Of a stretch of 64,000 nt of DNA, positions 50,612 through 58,667 are shown one piece after another (position 1 is the first letter of the stretch; each line of letters begins with the position of its first letter). Source of the stretch: Sulfurospirillum sp036802865. GTDB taxonomy: Bacteria; Campylobacterota; Campylobacteria; Campylobacterales; Sulfurospirillaceae. The stretch lies in the NCBI RefSeq assembly GCF_036802865.1, contig NZ_DAIRVK010000001.1:744001-808000 (forward strand), written 5' to 3'. The position numbers were made by a program, and so were the translations under genes. The notes beneath the pieces were generated by a model that worked only from the letters and a program-made list of their open reading frames with translations, was not told the DNA's origin and ran no database searches.

Positions 50612-50998
50612 ATGGAAACAGCACTTCATTTGGAGCAAAATCCAATTCATTCGCTCACATTAGTAAAAAAAGAGCTTCGTTACAAGAGTATGGCTCAAAT
50701 GGTTGAGTATTTTAAAGAGAAAATAACCACTTATCCTATGGCACATTTTATAGCAGCTTTTGACCATTATACGAAGAAGAAAGCGCTTGATGGCATAATG
50801 ATGAAAGGGCTTGAAAATGCTAAAAATATTGTTTTTTGTTTTAAAAATGCTATCCCAAGCACCACAATGGCAGCAGTACGCCAACTCAGCATCGGTATCT
50901 GTGAGTTTGAAGATCGCTTTGTGATAGAATTTTCAGATACCGCTAACGAGGCATTTTATGCTGAGATAGAAGTGTGGGCAAAAGAGTTGGTAGATTAG
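50612..50998 (+). CDS. DUF6858 family protein, copy 1
   Basis: 128 residues, no signal or membrane segment. The N-terminal half is IHSLTLVKKELRYKSMAQMVEYFKEKI, then AHFIAAFDHYT and AKNIVFCFKNAIPSTTMAAVRQLSIGICEFEDRFVIEF. It belongs to a Campylobacterota-type family annotated DUF6858, whose function is unknown. A close paralogue lies at 52158-52544, and a SLAC1-type transporter gene lies between. AAGGAAA precedes the ATG. A ligand-binding or metabolite-sensing role would fit its size, but there is no direct evidence. Confidence 0.75.
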   Translation: METALHLEQNPIHSLTLVKKELRYKSMAQMVEYFKEKITTYPMAHFIAAFDHYTKKKALDGIMMKGLENAKNIVFCFKNAIPSTTMAAVRQLSIGICEFEDRFVIEFSDTANEAFYAEIEVWAKELVD

Positions 50999-51164
50999 TC
51001 TACCAAAGTGCCGTGACCTCTTCATCTGTCATCCTTTATTTTTTATTGCATAATCTCTTGACTTTATTAACACCAATACCTAGCCATTTTTATTTATGAT
51101 TTTATAATTAATAAAACTATATTCTTATAATTATATTTATTAAAAGTTATAATAAGGAGTCTCA

Positions 51165-52133
51165 ATGGACGAAGTACTTGCGTGCGAAAATAGCAGAGTA
51201 AAATTTTTCCCCATCATGATGTATGCAATGGTCATGGGTATGTGTGGCTTAACGATGATGTACCAAAAGGCGGCATTATGGTTAGGGTTTAGCGAGATGA
51301 TAGGAACAGTTTTAATGGTGCTGTCAACCACACTTTTTGCAGTAATTTCCTTCATCTATCTTGGAAAATACATCAAATACACACCTGTTGTGAAAAAAGA
51401 ATTTTCTCATCCCATTAGGCTTAATTTTTTTGCAGCAATTTCCATTTCGATGTTAATGTTAGCGATTATTTACAAAGAGGTCAATGTCAATATTTCGGCT
51501 CTTTTTTGGTATGCAGGAACAGCCCTTCATTTCTACCTAACCATGCACACCATCTCTTTTTGGATCAATCACAATCAGGAGTTAGACCACTCAAATCCTG
51601 CATGGTTTATCCCTGTCGTTGGCAATGTCCTTGTTCCCGTTGGTGGCATTGGGTTTGCGAGCCAAGGCGTGCTCATGTACTTTTTTAGTTGTGGCATCTT
51701 TTTTTGGGTGATTCTCTTTGCCATTTTGCTCAATCGTATTATTTTTCATCATCAACTAGCGGTGAAGTTTATGCCCACACTTTTTATCCTCATCGCTCCT
51801 CCTGCGGTTGGCTTTATTGCGTATTATAAAATGTTTGGTGTAATCGATTTTTTCGCAACCATGCTCTTTAATCTAGCACTTTTCTTTACACTTTTGGTGG
51901 CTTTCATGTATAAAAATTTTGTCAAAATAAAATTTTTCATTTCATGGTGGGCATTTGTTTTCCCTCTGGCTGCTATGAGCATAAGCGCTATGCTGATGTA
52001 CCATGAAAGCAAAGATGCGATGCTTTTAGCCCTCTCTTATGTGATGGTGGGTGTCACAACCGTGGTGATTTCTATTGTTCTTTACCAAACGGTCACGCAT
52101 ATGCTCAAAGGTGAAGTGTGTGTCCAAGAATAA
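51165..52133 (+). CDS. SLAC1/TehA-family anion transporter
   Basis: 322-residue inner-membrane protein with about ten hydrophobic helices. Family features: NPAWFIPVVGNVLVPVGG in the middle and repeated paired helices, as in the tellurite-resistance/dicarboxylate transporter (TDT) superfamily that includes SLAC1 channels. The cargo may be an anion such as nitrate, sulfite or a carboxylate; the sequence does not decide. AAGGAG lies upstream of the ATG. A DUF6858 gene follows 24 bases later, so they are co-transcribed. Confidence 0.86.
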   Translation: MDEVLACENSRVKFFPIMMYAMVMGMCGLTMMYQKAALWLGFSEMIGTVLMVLSTTLFAVISFIYLGKYIKYTPVVKKEFSHPIRLNFFAAISISMLMLAIIYKEVNVNISALFWYAGTALHFYLTMHTISFWINHNQELDHSNPAWFIPVVGNVLVPVGGIGFASQGVLMYFFSCGIFFWVILFAILLNRIIFHHQLAVKFMPTLFILIAPPAVGFIAYYKMFGVIDFFATMLFNLALFFTLLVAFMYKNFVKIKFFISWWAFVFPLAAMSISAMLMYHESKDAMLLALSYVMVGVTTVVISIVLYQTVTHMLKGEVCVQE

Positions 52134-52157
52134 CCACCTATTTATAAGGAAAACTCT

Positions 52158-52544
52158 ATGAAAAAAACACTATTTTTAGATCAGTATCCTATTCATTCGC
52201 TCACGTTGATGAAAGAAGACGCTCGCCATAAAACGATGGTTCAAATCGTTGACTACTTTAAAGAGAAGATCAATGCGCATCCCGTGGCGCAGTTTATCGC
52301 CATTTTTGATCACTATGCCCACACCAAATCCCTTAACGGTGAAATCATGGAAGGGTTAAAAGATGTTCAAAATGTTATTTTTTGTTTTGGAAGTGCCATA
52401 CCGAATACCAAAATAGTTGCGGTACGACCAAGAAGCATTGGTATTTGCGAGTTTGAAGACCGTTTTGTGATTGAATTTATGGAAGCGCCTAAAGAGGAGA
52501 TTCATGCGATTATGCAATTGTGGACGAAAGCTTTGGTAGATTAA
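52158..52544 (+). CDS. DUF6858 family protein, copy 2
   Basis: 128 residues, the same length as copy 1 and alignable without gaps: YPIHSLTLMKEDARHKTMVQ, AQFIAIFDHYAHTKSLNGEIMEGLKDVQNVIFCFGSAIPNTKIVAVRPRSIGICEFEDRFVIEF. It diverges more at the C-terminal tail. It shares an operon with the SLAC1-type gene. The duplicate pair probably arose by duplication around the transporter. Confidence 0.75.
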   Translation: MKKTLFLDQYPIHSLTLMKEDARHKTMVQIVDYFKEKINAHPVAQFIAIFDHYAHTKSLNGEIMEGLKDVQNVIFCFGSAIPNTKIVAVRPRSIGICEFEDRFVIEFMEAPKEEIHAIMQLWTKALVD

Positions 52545-52545
52545 T

Positions 52546-53136
52546 CTACCAAAGTGCTGTAATTGCTTCGTTTGTTATTGTCTCATTTAAAAGCACAGGG
52601 ATTCCTTTTGTAGAGAGAGTGCTTTTAAACCCTTGCCCAATATTTCCTGTAATAAACACATTCACCCGCTGCTTGACAAAAAGTTCACTTAAGACGGAAG
52701 AAGGCTTTGTCTGATTGATAAGCAGAGGGTTAGAAATTATCCGGTGCTCACAGATCTGATGGTTTTCAAGCGTGAAAAAATGAATGTATCTGCCTTTAGG
52801 GTTTAAAGCTGTGTAGGGCGAGGTTTCGCTTTCACTGCACAAGGCAACCGTATAACGCTCTTTCGAGCTTTCAAGATGCAAAGCATGACCTCCAAGTAGT
52901 GCTAAAGCTACTTTATTGCGTGCTGATTTAATGATGCGAGCAAATGTAGGGCGAGAAACCTCCATCTTTAGCGCAGCCTCTTCTTGATACAACTCCAATA
53001 AATCCATCAAATAAAGTGCTTCAACCTCTTCGGCTAAAAGGGAAATGGATTCTTCGTGCGAGGTACGTTCATATGGAACAAAATGGCTACAAGGTGGGCG
53101 AAACGAAATGGATCGTTTACTTTTGTGGCGTGCCAT
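52546..53136 (-). CDS. DUF134 DNA-binding domain fused to a NifX/NifB-type domain
   Basis: 196 residues. The N-terminal half (about 1-95) is a DUF134 helix-turn-helix module (SISFRPPCSHFVPYER, EALYLMDLLELYQEEAALKMEVSRPTFARIIKSARNKVA). The C-terminal half (about 95-196) resembles the dinitrogenase Fe-Mo cofactor-binding fold (HRIISNPLL, VNVFITGNIGQGFKSTLSTKGI). A metal-cluster or sulfide-responsive regulator is the likely role (inference). It is divergent from a stand-alone NifX-like gene, with the promoter region between them. Confidence 0.85.
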   Translation of the reverse strand: MARHKSKRSISFRPPCSHFVPYERTSHEESISLLAEEVEALYLMDLLELYQEEAALKMEVSRPTFARIIKSARNKVALALLGGHALHLESSKERYTVALCSESETSPYTALNPKGRYIHFFTLENHQICEHRIISNPLLINQTKPSSVLSELFVKQRVNVFITGNIGQGFKSTLSTKGIPVLLNETITNEAITALW

Positions 53137-53184
53137 AATTGTCCTTTATATTTTAATGACACATTATAACATGATTTAAAATAC

Positions 53185-53213
53185 TTGACATATGCTCACT
53201 ATGAGAGTATCAT
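53185..53213 (+). promoter_or_regulatory. Sigma-70-type promoter for the NifX-like gene
   Basis: TTGACA (53185-53190) and TATCAT (53208-53213) are separated by 17 bases. The spacer contains CTCACTATGAG, a near inverted repeat where the divergent DUF134 regulator might bind. Confidence 0.6.
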
Positions 53214-53251
53214 TTTGGTCATATGTTCAAAATTATACTAAAGGATCGAAG

Positions 53252-53617
53252 ATGGTTATTGTATTTCCAACGATGAAAGACGAAGGGCTTGGAGCAAAAA
53301 GAGGCGCACACTTTGGTAAAGCAACGTTTTACACAGCAGTGACTGTAGAAGAGGGTGTGGTAAAAGAGGTCAAAGTACATAAAAACCCTGGTCATGTAAC
53401 GGGTGGATGTGCGAATGCTGTGGCAAACATACAAGCTTTAGGGGCTGATACGCTTGTGGTTTCGGGCATTGGTGGAGAGCCTTTGAAAAAGTTTTTGGCT
53501 GTTAATGTTGCTGTTTATTTTGATGACAAAAACGAAACAGTTGAAGATGCGTTAAGAGATTTTTTAGCGGGCAAAACGGTTAAGATTGACCCAAATCATA
53601 CTTGCGCACATCATTAA
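53252..53617 (+). CDS. NifX/NifB-type dinitrogenase iron-molybdenum cofactor-like protein
   Basis: 121 residues of the NifX/NafY fold: VIVFPTMKDEGLGAKRGAHFGKATFYTAV, VHKNPGHVTGGCANAVANIQALGADTLVVSGIGGEPLKKF. A histidine/cysteine-rich end (HTCAHH) may bind a metal. No nitrogenase gene is near. Family members outside nif clusters often bind Fe-S or Mo-Fe-S clusters. AAAGGA fixes the start at 53252; upstream codons belong to the promoter. Confidence 0.87.
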   Translation: MVIVFPTMKDEGLGAKRGAHFGKATFYTAVTVEEGVVKEVKVHKNPGHVTGGCANAVANIQALGADTLVVSGIGGEPLKKFLAVNVAVYFDDKNETVEDALRDFLAGKTVKIDPNHTCAHH

Positions 53618-53639
53618 GGCTGAAATACATCTACTTTTT

Positions 53640-53669
53640 CGCCTCAATAGTGATATTGGGGCGTTTCGT
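53640..53669 (+). terminator. Terminator after the NifX-like gene
   Basis: CGCCTCAATA (53640-53649) pairs with TATTGGGGCG (53654-53663), with one G-U pair, around GTGA; TTTCGTTT follows. Confidence 0.7.
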
Positions 53670-53720
53670 TTAATTAATATTAGCTATTACTTATTATAAT
53701 AAGAAAAAAAGGTTATAAAA

Positions 53721-53930
53721 ATGGACTGGTTTAGACAGATCATTTTTTTCTATCGCGATGGATTTAAACAGATGCGTGTTGGAAAACAGCTCTGGGCGAT
53801 TATTGCCATTAAATTCTTCCTTTTTTTTGTTGTTTTAAAACTCTTTTTCTTCCCCAATATTCTTCATATACACTTTTCAAATGACACGCAAAGAGCAGAG
53901 TCTGTTCTTGAACATTTGATGCAAAAATAA
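53721..53930 (+). CDS. DUF4492 small membrane protein of the cyd operon
   Basis: 69 residues with one transmembrane helix (LWAIIAIKFFLFFVVLKLFFF). It matches DUF4492, a family found in front of cydA in Campylobacterota and Bacteroidota. It begins the cyd transcription unit, with cydA starting 11 bases after it. The role is probably in assembly or stability of the bd oxidase, inferred only from position. Confidence 0.82.
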   Translation: MDWFRQIIFFYRDGFKQMRVGKQLWAIIAIKFFLFFVVLKLFFFPNILHIHFSNDTQRAESVLEHLMQK

Positions 53931-53941
53931 AAGGCATTCCG

Positions 53942-55468
53942 ATGGATCACACCCTTCTTGTTGAGTTATCACGCGCGCAATTTGCGCTCACTGCTTTGTA
54001 TCACTGGCTTTTTGTTCCACTGACGTTGGGGCTTTCTTTCTTGATTGCTATCATGGAGAGTATCTATGTCAAGACGAAAAATCCTGAGTGGAAAAAATTA
54101 ACTAAATTTTGGATGACACTCTTTGCAATCAATTTTGCGATAGGCCTAGCTACAGGCATTATACTTGAGTTTGAATTTGGTACGAATTGGTCGAATTATT
54201 CATGGATTGTAGGTGATCTTTTTGGCGCACCTTTAGCGATTGAGGGCATTATGGCGTTCTTCTTAGAATCGACCTTTTTTGCCGTGATGTTCTTTGGTTG
54301 GGAGAAGGTTTCACCTAAAATGCACCTGCTCTCTACGTGGCTTGTCGCGATTGGCTCAAACCTCTCAGCCCTTTGGATTCTTGTAGCGAACGGTTGGATG
54401 CAACACCCCGTGGGGATGGAGTTTAACCTTAAAAGTGCGAGGTTTGAGATGAAAAGCTTTGCAGATGTTCTGTTCAATCCCAACGCGGTTTCCAAATTTT
54501 TACACACGATTGGCAGTGGCTACGTGATGGGTTCCCTCTTTGTGGTAGGGGTAAGCAGTTGGTTTTTACTCAAGAATAGCCATAAACTTTTTGCCAAACG
54601 CAGCATCATCGTAGGTGCTTCTTTTGGATTTTTAGCATCAATCTTTTTGCTTGTCTCGGGTGATGAGTCCGCCCATCAAATAGCACAAAGTCAACCAACC
54701 AAACTTGCCGCCATGGAAGGGCTTTACGATGGTAAACATCGTGCAGGCATTGTGGCGATCGGGCAGTTAAACATGAACAAAAAGATTGGTGACACTCAAG
54801 ATGAATTTATCTGGTCGATAGAAATTCCCTACGCACTCTCATTTTTAGGATTTCACAATATTAATGCGTTTGTTCCCGGCATTGATGACCTTGTACTTGG
54901 AAATGAAAAACTCTCCATTGAACCCGCTCAAAGCAAACTGGATAAAGGCAAAATTGCCCTAGGTGCTTTGCGTGACTATAAAGAGGCGCAACTTTTAAGC
55001 GATAGCCAACGAAAAGAAGATGCTTTAGCGCTTTTTCGGACCAACGAAGCTTATTTGGGGTACGGCTACTTAGATAAACCCGAAAAAATCATTCCACCTA
55101 TTGCTTTGACTTTTTACAGCTTTCACATCATGGTGGGCTTAGGGAGTTGGTTTTTGGCACTCTTTTTCTTTGTACTCTACTTTAGTATGATCGGAAAGAT
55201 TGAGACGAAAAAATTACTACTTTATGCCGGGCTTTTCTCGATTCCTTTGGGTTACATTGCAGGCGAAGCTGGTTGGATTGTCGCCGAAGTAGGCAGACAA
55301 CCGTGGGCGATTCAAGGCATGCTTCCTGTGGGTATGGCAAGTTCGCACATTGATACGATCTCTGTCATGATTACATTAGGGCTTTTTGCGATTATCTTTA
55401 CCGCACTTTTAATTGCGGAAGTGAAAATCATGCTTAAACAAATTACAATTGGACCTGAGGAGGCATAA
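53942..55468 (+). CDS. cydA: Cytochrome bd oxidase subunit I
   Basis: 508-residue inner-membrane quinol oxidase subunit carrying haems b558, b595 and d. Visible features: LSRAQFALTALYHWLFVPLTLGLSF with the conserved His, GTNWSNYSWIVGDLFGAPLAIEGIMAFFLES, GDESAHQIAQSQPTKLAAMEG in the quinol loop and VGRQPWAIQG near the end. The Q-loop is of the short kind compared with E. coli CydA. It supports oxygen use or protection at low oxygen tension. One base after it lies cydB. Confidence 0.96.
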   Translation: MDHTLLVELSRAQFALTALYHWLFVPLTLGLSFLIAIMESIYVKTKNPEWKKLTKFWMTLFAINFAIGLATGIILEFEFGTNWSNYSWIVGDLFGAPLAIEGIMAFFLESTFFAVMFFGWEKVSPKMHLLSTWLVAIGSNLSALWILVANGWMQHPVGMEFNLKSARFEMKSFADVLFNPNAVSKFLHTIGSGYVMGSLFVVGVSSWFLLKNSHKLFAKRSIIVGASFGFLASIFLLVSGDESAHQIAQSQPTKLAAMEGLYDGKHRAGIVAIGQLNMNKKIGDTQDEFIWSIEIPYALSFLGFHNINAFVPGIDDLVLGNEKLSIEPAQSKLDKGKIALGALRDYKEAQLLSDSQRKEDALALFRTNEAYLGYGYLDKPEKIIPPIALTFYSFHIMVGLGSWFLALFFFVLYFSMIGKIETKKLLLYAGLFSIPLGYIAGEAGWIVAEVGRQPWAIQGMLPVGMASSHIDTISVMITLGLFAIIFTALLIAEVKIMLKQITIGPEEA

Positions 55469-55469
55469 G

Positions 55470-56597
55470 ATGTTTGGAAGTTTATCTCTTTTAAGTCTAC
55501 AACAGTACTGGTGGTTTTTGGTGAGCCTTATTGGGGCACTGTTTGTTTTTATTACCTTTGTGCAAGGTGGGCAGACGCTTTTGCATATCGTTGCTAAAGA
55601 TGAACACCAACGCAACATGTTAGTTGCCTCTTTAGGGCGTAAATGGGAACTCTCCTTTACCGCACTGGTCCTTTTTGGCGGAGCTCTTTTTGCGGCATTT
55701 CCTCTGTTTTATGCGGTGAGCTTTGGCGGAGCGTATTATGTTTGGATGGCGATTTTGTTCTGTTTTATCATTCAAGCGGTTTCCTATGAGTACCGCGTGA
55801 AACCCAACAATTTTTTAGGCAAACGTACCTATGAAACCTTCTTATACATCAATGGAAGTGTGGGAATTATTTTAATCGGCATAGCGCTTGGAAGCCTGTT
55901 TACAGGAGGGAATTTTGTACGAGATACGATGAATTTCTCTGCTTGGACACTTCCTAGTTATGGGTTAGAAGCGGCACTTCATCCTTTCAATGTTGCTTTT
56001 GGACTGACTTTGTTCTTTTTAGCGCGTGTACAAGCGGAGCTTTATTTTATCAATAACATTAATGATGAAGATATTTTAATCAATACAAAACATCAACTTG
56101 TCAAAGATGCATTATTATTTCTAGGGTTTTTTGTGGCAGTCATTGTGATGCTTTTAGTGATGAGTGGTTTTGAGTACACAACCAATGGAGATGTCTCTAT
56201 TGTAACGTTTAAATTTTTGAAAAACTTTTTAGCAACCCCTGTGTTGATAGTCACCTTTCTCAGCGGTACGCTCTTAGTTGTGTACGCCATCGTTAACACA
56301 TTATTTAAACAAAGTAGACAAGGTGTTTTTCTGAGTGGACTTGGTACGATTTTAGTCGTGACAAGTCTTCTTTGTTTGTTAGGCTTTAACGCAACGCCTA
56401 TTTATCCTTCGCTTTCACATTTAGCAAGCTCCTTGAGCATCGAAAACAGCTCCTCTTCACACTACACGCTTACCGCAATGAGTTATGTCTCATTGGGTGT
56501 TCCGTTTGTCCTTGGTTACATCTATTTTGTATGGCGAGCTATGGATAAAACAAAAATTACATCGGCTGAAATTGAAGCTGATTCACATCATTACTAG
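55470..56597 (+). CDS. cydB: Cytochrome bd oxidase subunit II
   Basis: 375-residue membrane subunit that completes the bd oxidase heterodimer. Pattern: LQQYWWFLVSLIGALFVFITFVQGGQTLLH, AVSYEYRVKPNN, EAALHPFNVAFGLTLFFLARVQAELYFINN. The start is fixed by GAGGAGG before the ATG at 55470; a longer reading runs inside cydA. Confidence 0.95.
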   Translation: MFGSLSLLSLQQYWWFLVSLIGALFVFITFVQGGQTLLHIVAKDEHQRNMLVASLGRKWELSFTALVLFGGALFAAFPLFYAVSFGGAYYVWMAILFCFIIQAVSYEYRVKPNNFLGKRTYETFLYINGSVGIILIGIALGSLFTGGNFVRDTMNFSAWTLPSYGLEAALHPFNVAFGLTLFFLARVQAELYFINNINDEDILINTKHQLVKDALLFLGFFVAVIVMLLVMSGFEYTTNGDVSIVTFKFLKNFLATPVLIVTFLSGTLLVVYAIVNTLFKQSRQGVFLSGLGTILVVTSLLCLLGFNATPIYPSLSHLASSLSIENSSSSHYTLTAMSYVSLGVPFVLGYIYFVWRAMDKTKITSAEIEADSHHY

Positions 56598-56605
56598 GAG
56601 TCATC

Positions 56606-56731
56606 ATGGAAGTAATTAATTACACCTCAGGGGTTTTGTGGCTCTGTGTCTGGCCTATTACGATTTACGTCTCGTACTGCTTCATCATGCTCAATATTGA
56701 CCATTTTGAAGCCTATTTGAAAGAGAAATAA
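56606..56731 (+). CDS. CydX-like small membrane protein
   Basis: 41 residues: a short polar start, one transmembrane helix (VLWLCVWPITIYVSYCFIML), then a charged tail ending YLKEK. It starts eight bases after cydB with AGGAG upstream, the place occupied by cydX/cydH-type subunits in other bacteria. The sequence is not clearly homologous to E. coli CydX, so the assignment rests on size, topology and location. Confidence 0.65.
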   Translation: MEVINYTSGVLWLCVWPITIYVSYCFIMLNIDHFEAYLKEK

Positions 56732-56849
56732 TCTGTATATGTAAAGCCTAACACCTATCTCCATAGAAGCGCTTTTGCGCGAGGATGTCAGTTTTTAAGA
56801 CGATTTAAGGTAAACTTGAGCATTCAAAGTTAATTATAAAGGTCAATCT

Positions 56850-57950
56850 ATGGGTTTAGGTGTCGGTATCGTAGGACTCCCCAATGTCGGAAAATCAACC
56901 ACGTTTAATGCGCTCACTAAAGCGCAAAATGCAGAATCTGCAAACTATCCTTTTTGTACAATTGAGCCAAATAAGGCTGTCGTTCCAGTACCAGACCCTC
57001 GTCTTGAAGAGCTTGCCAAGATCGTCAATCCTGAGCGCATTCAGCACTCAACGGTGGACTTTGTGGACATCGCTGGTTTGGTTAAAGGTGCGAGTGCGGG
57101 TGAAGGTCTTGGCAATCAGTTTTTATCAAACATTCGTGAAGTAGAAGTCATTTTACACATGGTGCGTTGTTTTGAAGATGAGAACATCACCCACGTTGAA
57201 AACAGCATCAACCCGCTTCGTGACATCGAAATTATCGAGAGTGAGCTTATTTTTGCTGATGTTCAACAACTCGATAAAAAACTAGACCGTCTGAAACGTC
57301 AAGCCAAACTTGAAAAGGGTGCGCAAGCAATGGCTGAGATCGCCACGGAGCTTCGAGCACACCTTGATGACATCAAACCTGTTAGCACCTTTGCACGCCG
57401 TGAGGATGAAAACTTCCAAGCACTTGATAAAGAGCTACGTTTTCTTTCCAACAAAACCATCATTTACGGTGCAAACGTCGATGAAGCAGGTCTTTTAGAA
57501 GAAAATAGTTTTGTTAAAATTGTTAAAGCACACGCAAAAGAAGTCGGTGCGGACGTTGTTGTTCTGTGTGCCAAAGTTGAAGAAGAGATGATAGCACTCG
57601 AGGAAGAAGAAGCCGAAGAATTCTTAAAAGAGCTTGGCATCGAAGAATCAGGTCTTAAACAGATCATTCGTTTAGCATTCGATAAACTGGGTCTTGCTTC
57701 ATACTTCACCGCAGGTGTCAAAGAAGTTCGTGCTTGGACAATTGAAAAAGGCTGGAAAGCCCCTAAGGCTGCGGCTGTTATTCACAACGATTTTGAAAAA
57801 GGATTTATCCGCGCTGAAGTCATTGGGTACAATGATTTTATTGCGTTCAACGGCGAAGCTGGTTCAAAAGAGGCGGGTAAAATGCGCCTAGAAGGTAAAG
57901 AGTATATCGTTCAAGATGGCGATGTCATGCACTTTAGATTTAACGTATAA
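56850..57950 (+). CDS. ychF: Redox-regulated ATPase YchF (OLA1 family)
   Basis: 366 residues. The P-loop is GLPNVGKST near the N-terminus, with switch motifs DFVDIAGLVKGASAGEGLGNQF. The usual NKxD of GTPases is replaced, as in the Obg-related YchF ATPases. A coiled-coil region (about 130-170) and a C-terminal TGS domain (VRAWTIEKGWKAPKAAAVIHNDFEKGFIRAEV) complete the usual length. It binds ribosomes and takes part in stress responses. Transcribed alone; a terminator follows. Confidence 0.96.
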   Translation: MGLGVGIVGLPNVGKSTTFNALTKAQNAESANYPFCTIEPNKAVVPVPDPRLEELAKIVNPERIQHSTVDFVDIAGLVKGASAGEGLGNQFLSNIREVEVILHMVRCFEDENITHVENSINPLRDIEIIESELIFADVQQLDKKLDRLKRQAKLEKGAQAMAEIATELRAHLDDIKPVSTFARREDENFQALDKELRFLSNKTIIYGANVDEAGLLEENSFVKIVKAHAKEVGADVVVLCAKVEEEMIALEEEEAEEFLKELGIEESGLKQIIRLAFDKLGLASYFTAGVKEVRAWTIEKGWKAPKAAAVIHNDFEKGFIRAEVIGYNDFIAFNGEAGSKEAGKMRLEGKEYIVQDGDVMHFRFNV

Positions 57951-57960
57951 ACCGCTTCAA

Positions 57961-57998
57961 ATGTTTACATGTAACGCATTGCATGTAAACATTCTTCA
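57961..57998 (+). terminator. Terminator of ychF containing TTACATGTAA
   Basis: ATGTTTACATG (57961-57971) pairs with CATGTAAACAT, ending near 57991, around an eight- to ten-base loop; TTCATTTTTATTT follows. The 5' arm includes a complete TTACATGTAA palindrome (57965-57974) and the 3' arm has a one-base variant, the same design as the terminator at 13117. Confidence 0.75.
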
Positions 57999-58030
57999 TT
58001 TTTATTTCAAATTTTTTTAGGGAGTTATTC

Positions 58031-58603
58031 ATGAAATTATGGGTTGCTTTAGTGTGTTCTGCATTGGTACTTTTTGCGGCTGAGCGAAATTACACATTCG
58101 AAGAGTTGGATGTTCGCGAAGATGGTGTTTTAATCGAGGTTAAAACGCTCAAACCTGCCAATGGCGTTGGACAGTTTTTCTACGAATCAGGACAACTCAA
58201 AAGTGAAACTCCTTTTAAAAATGGTCTGCGTGATGGTCTTGGAAAACTCTATTACGAATCTGGAAGACTGAGAAGTGAAACGCCTTTTAAAAATGATAAA
58301 ATCGAAGGGCTCAAAAAAGAGTACTACGAATCAGGTGTATTGCAAACAGAAGTCTTTTTTGTCAATGACGAAGCAGACGGTGTCGGAAAGTTTTACTACC
58401 CAACGAGCAAACTCCAAGGCGAAACCCCGTTTAAAAAGAACCAACCAGAGGGCATCACAAAGCTTTACAGCCCAACAGGTCAGTTGATCCGCACCATCGA
58501 ATTTAAAGAGGGAAAAATAGTCAAAGGCTTTGACTATAACGATCAAGGGAATAAAATAGAACTTAACCGTGATGAGTTGATAGAAGCTACGAAAGAACAG
58601 TAA
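58031..58603 (+). CDS. YwqK-like MORN-variant repeat protein
   Basis: 190 residues with a signal peptide (1-18). Four or more repeats of about 23 residues, of the form GQFFYESGQLKSETPFKNGLRDG, match the MORN-variant (toxin_YwqK) repeat. Databases often label these YwqK-family antitoxin, but no toxin partner is found here. It is probably a periplasmic or surface protein. GGGAG lies upstream of the ATG. Single gene between two terminators. Confidence 0.8.
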   Translation: MKLWVALVCSALVLFAAERNYTFEELDVREDGVLIEVKTLKPANGVGQFFYESGQLKSETPFKNGLRDGLGKLYYESGRLRSETPFKNDKIEGLKKEYYESGVLQTEVFFVNDEADGVGKFYYPTSKLQGETPFKKNQPEGITKLYSPTGQLIRTIEFKEGKIVKGFDYNDQGNKIELNRDELIEATKEQ

Positions 58604-58616
58604 GTTCAAAATTATA

Positions 58617-58653
58617 ACGCACTCAAAAAGTTAAATTGACTCTTTGAGTGCGT
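58617..58653. terminator. Bidirectional terminator between the YwqK-like and FTR-rhodanese genes
   Basis: ACGCACTCAAAAAGT (58617-58631) pairs with ACTCTTTGAGTGCGT (58639-58653) with a single mismatch around a seven-base loop. The genes converge here. Confidence 0.8.
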
Positions 58654-58667
58654 ATGAAGTCTTTTAT

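Noticed and set aside
58031..58603. YwqK-like protein as part of a toxin-antitoxin system
   Set aside because: It has a signal peptide and MORN-variant repeats, and no partner gene is adjacent; the antitoxin label in databases is not supported here.
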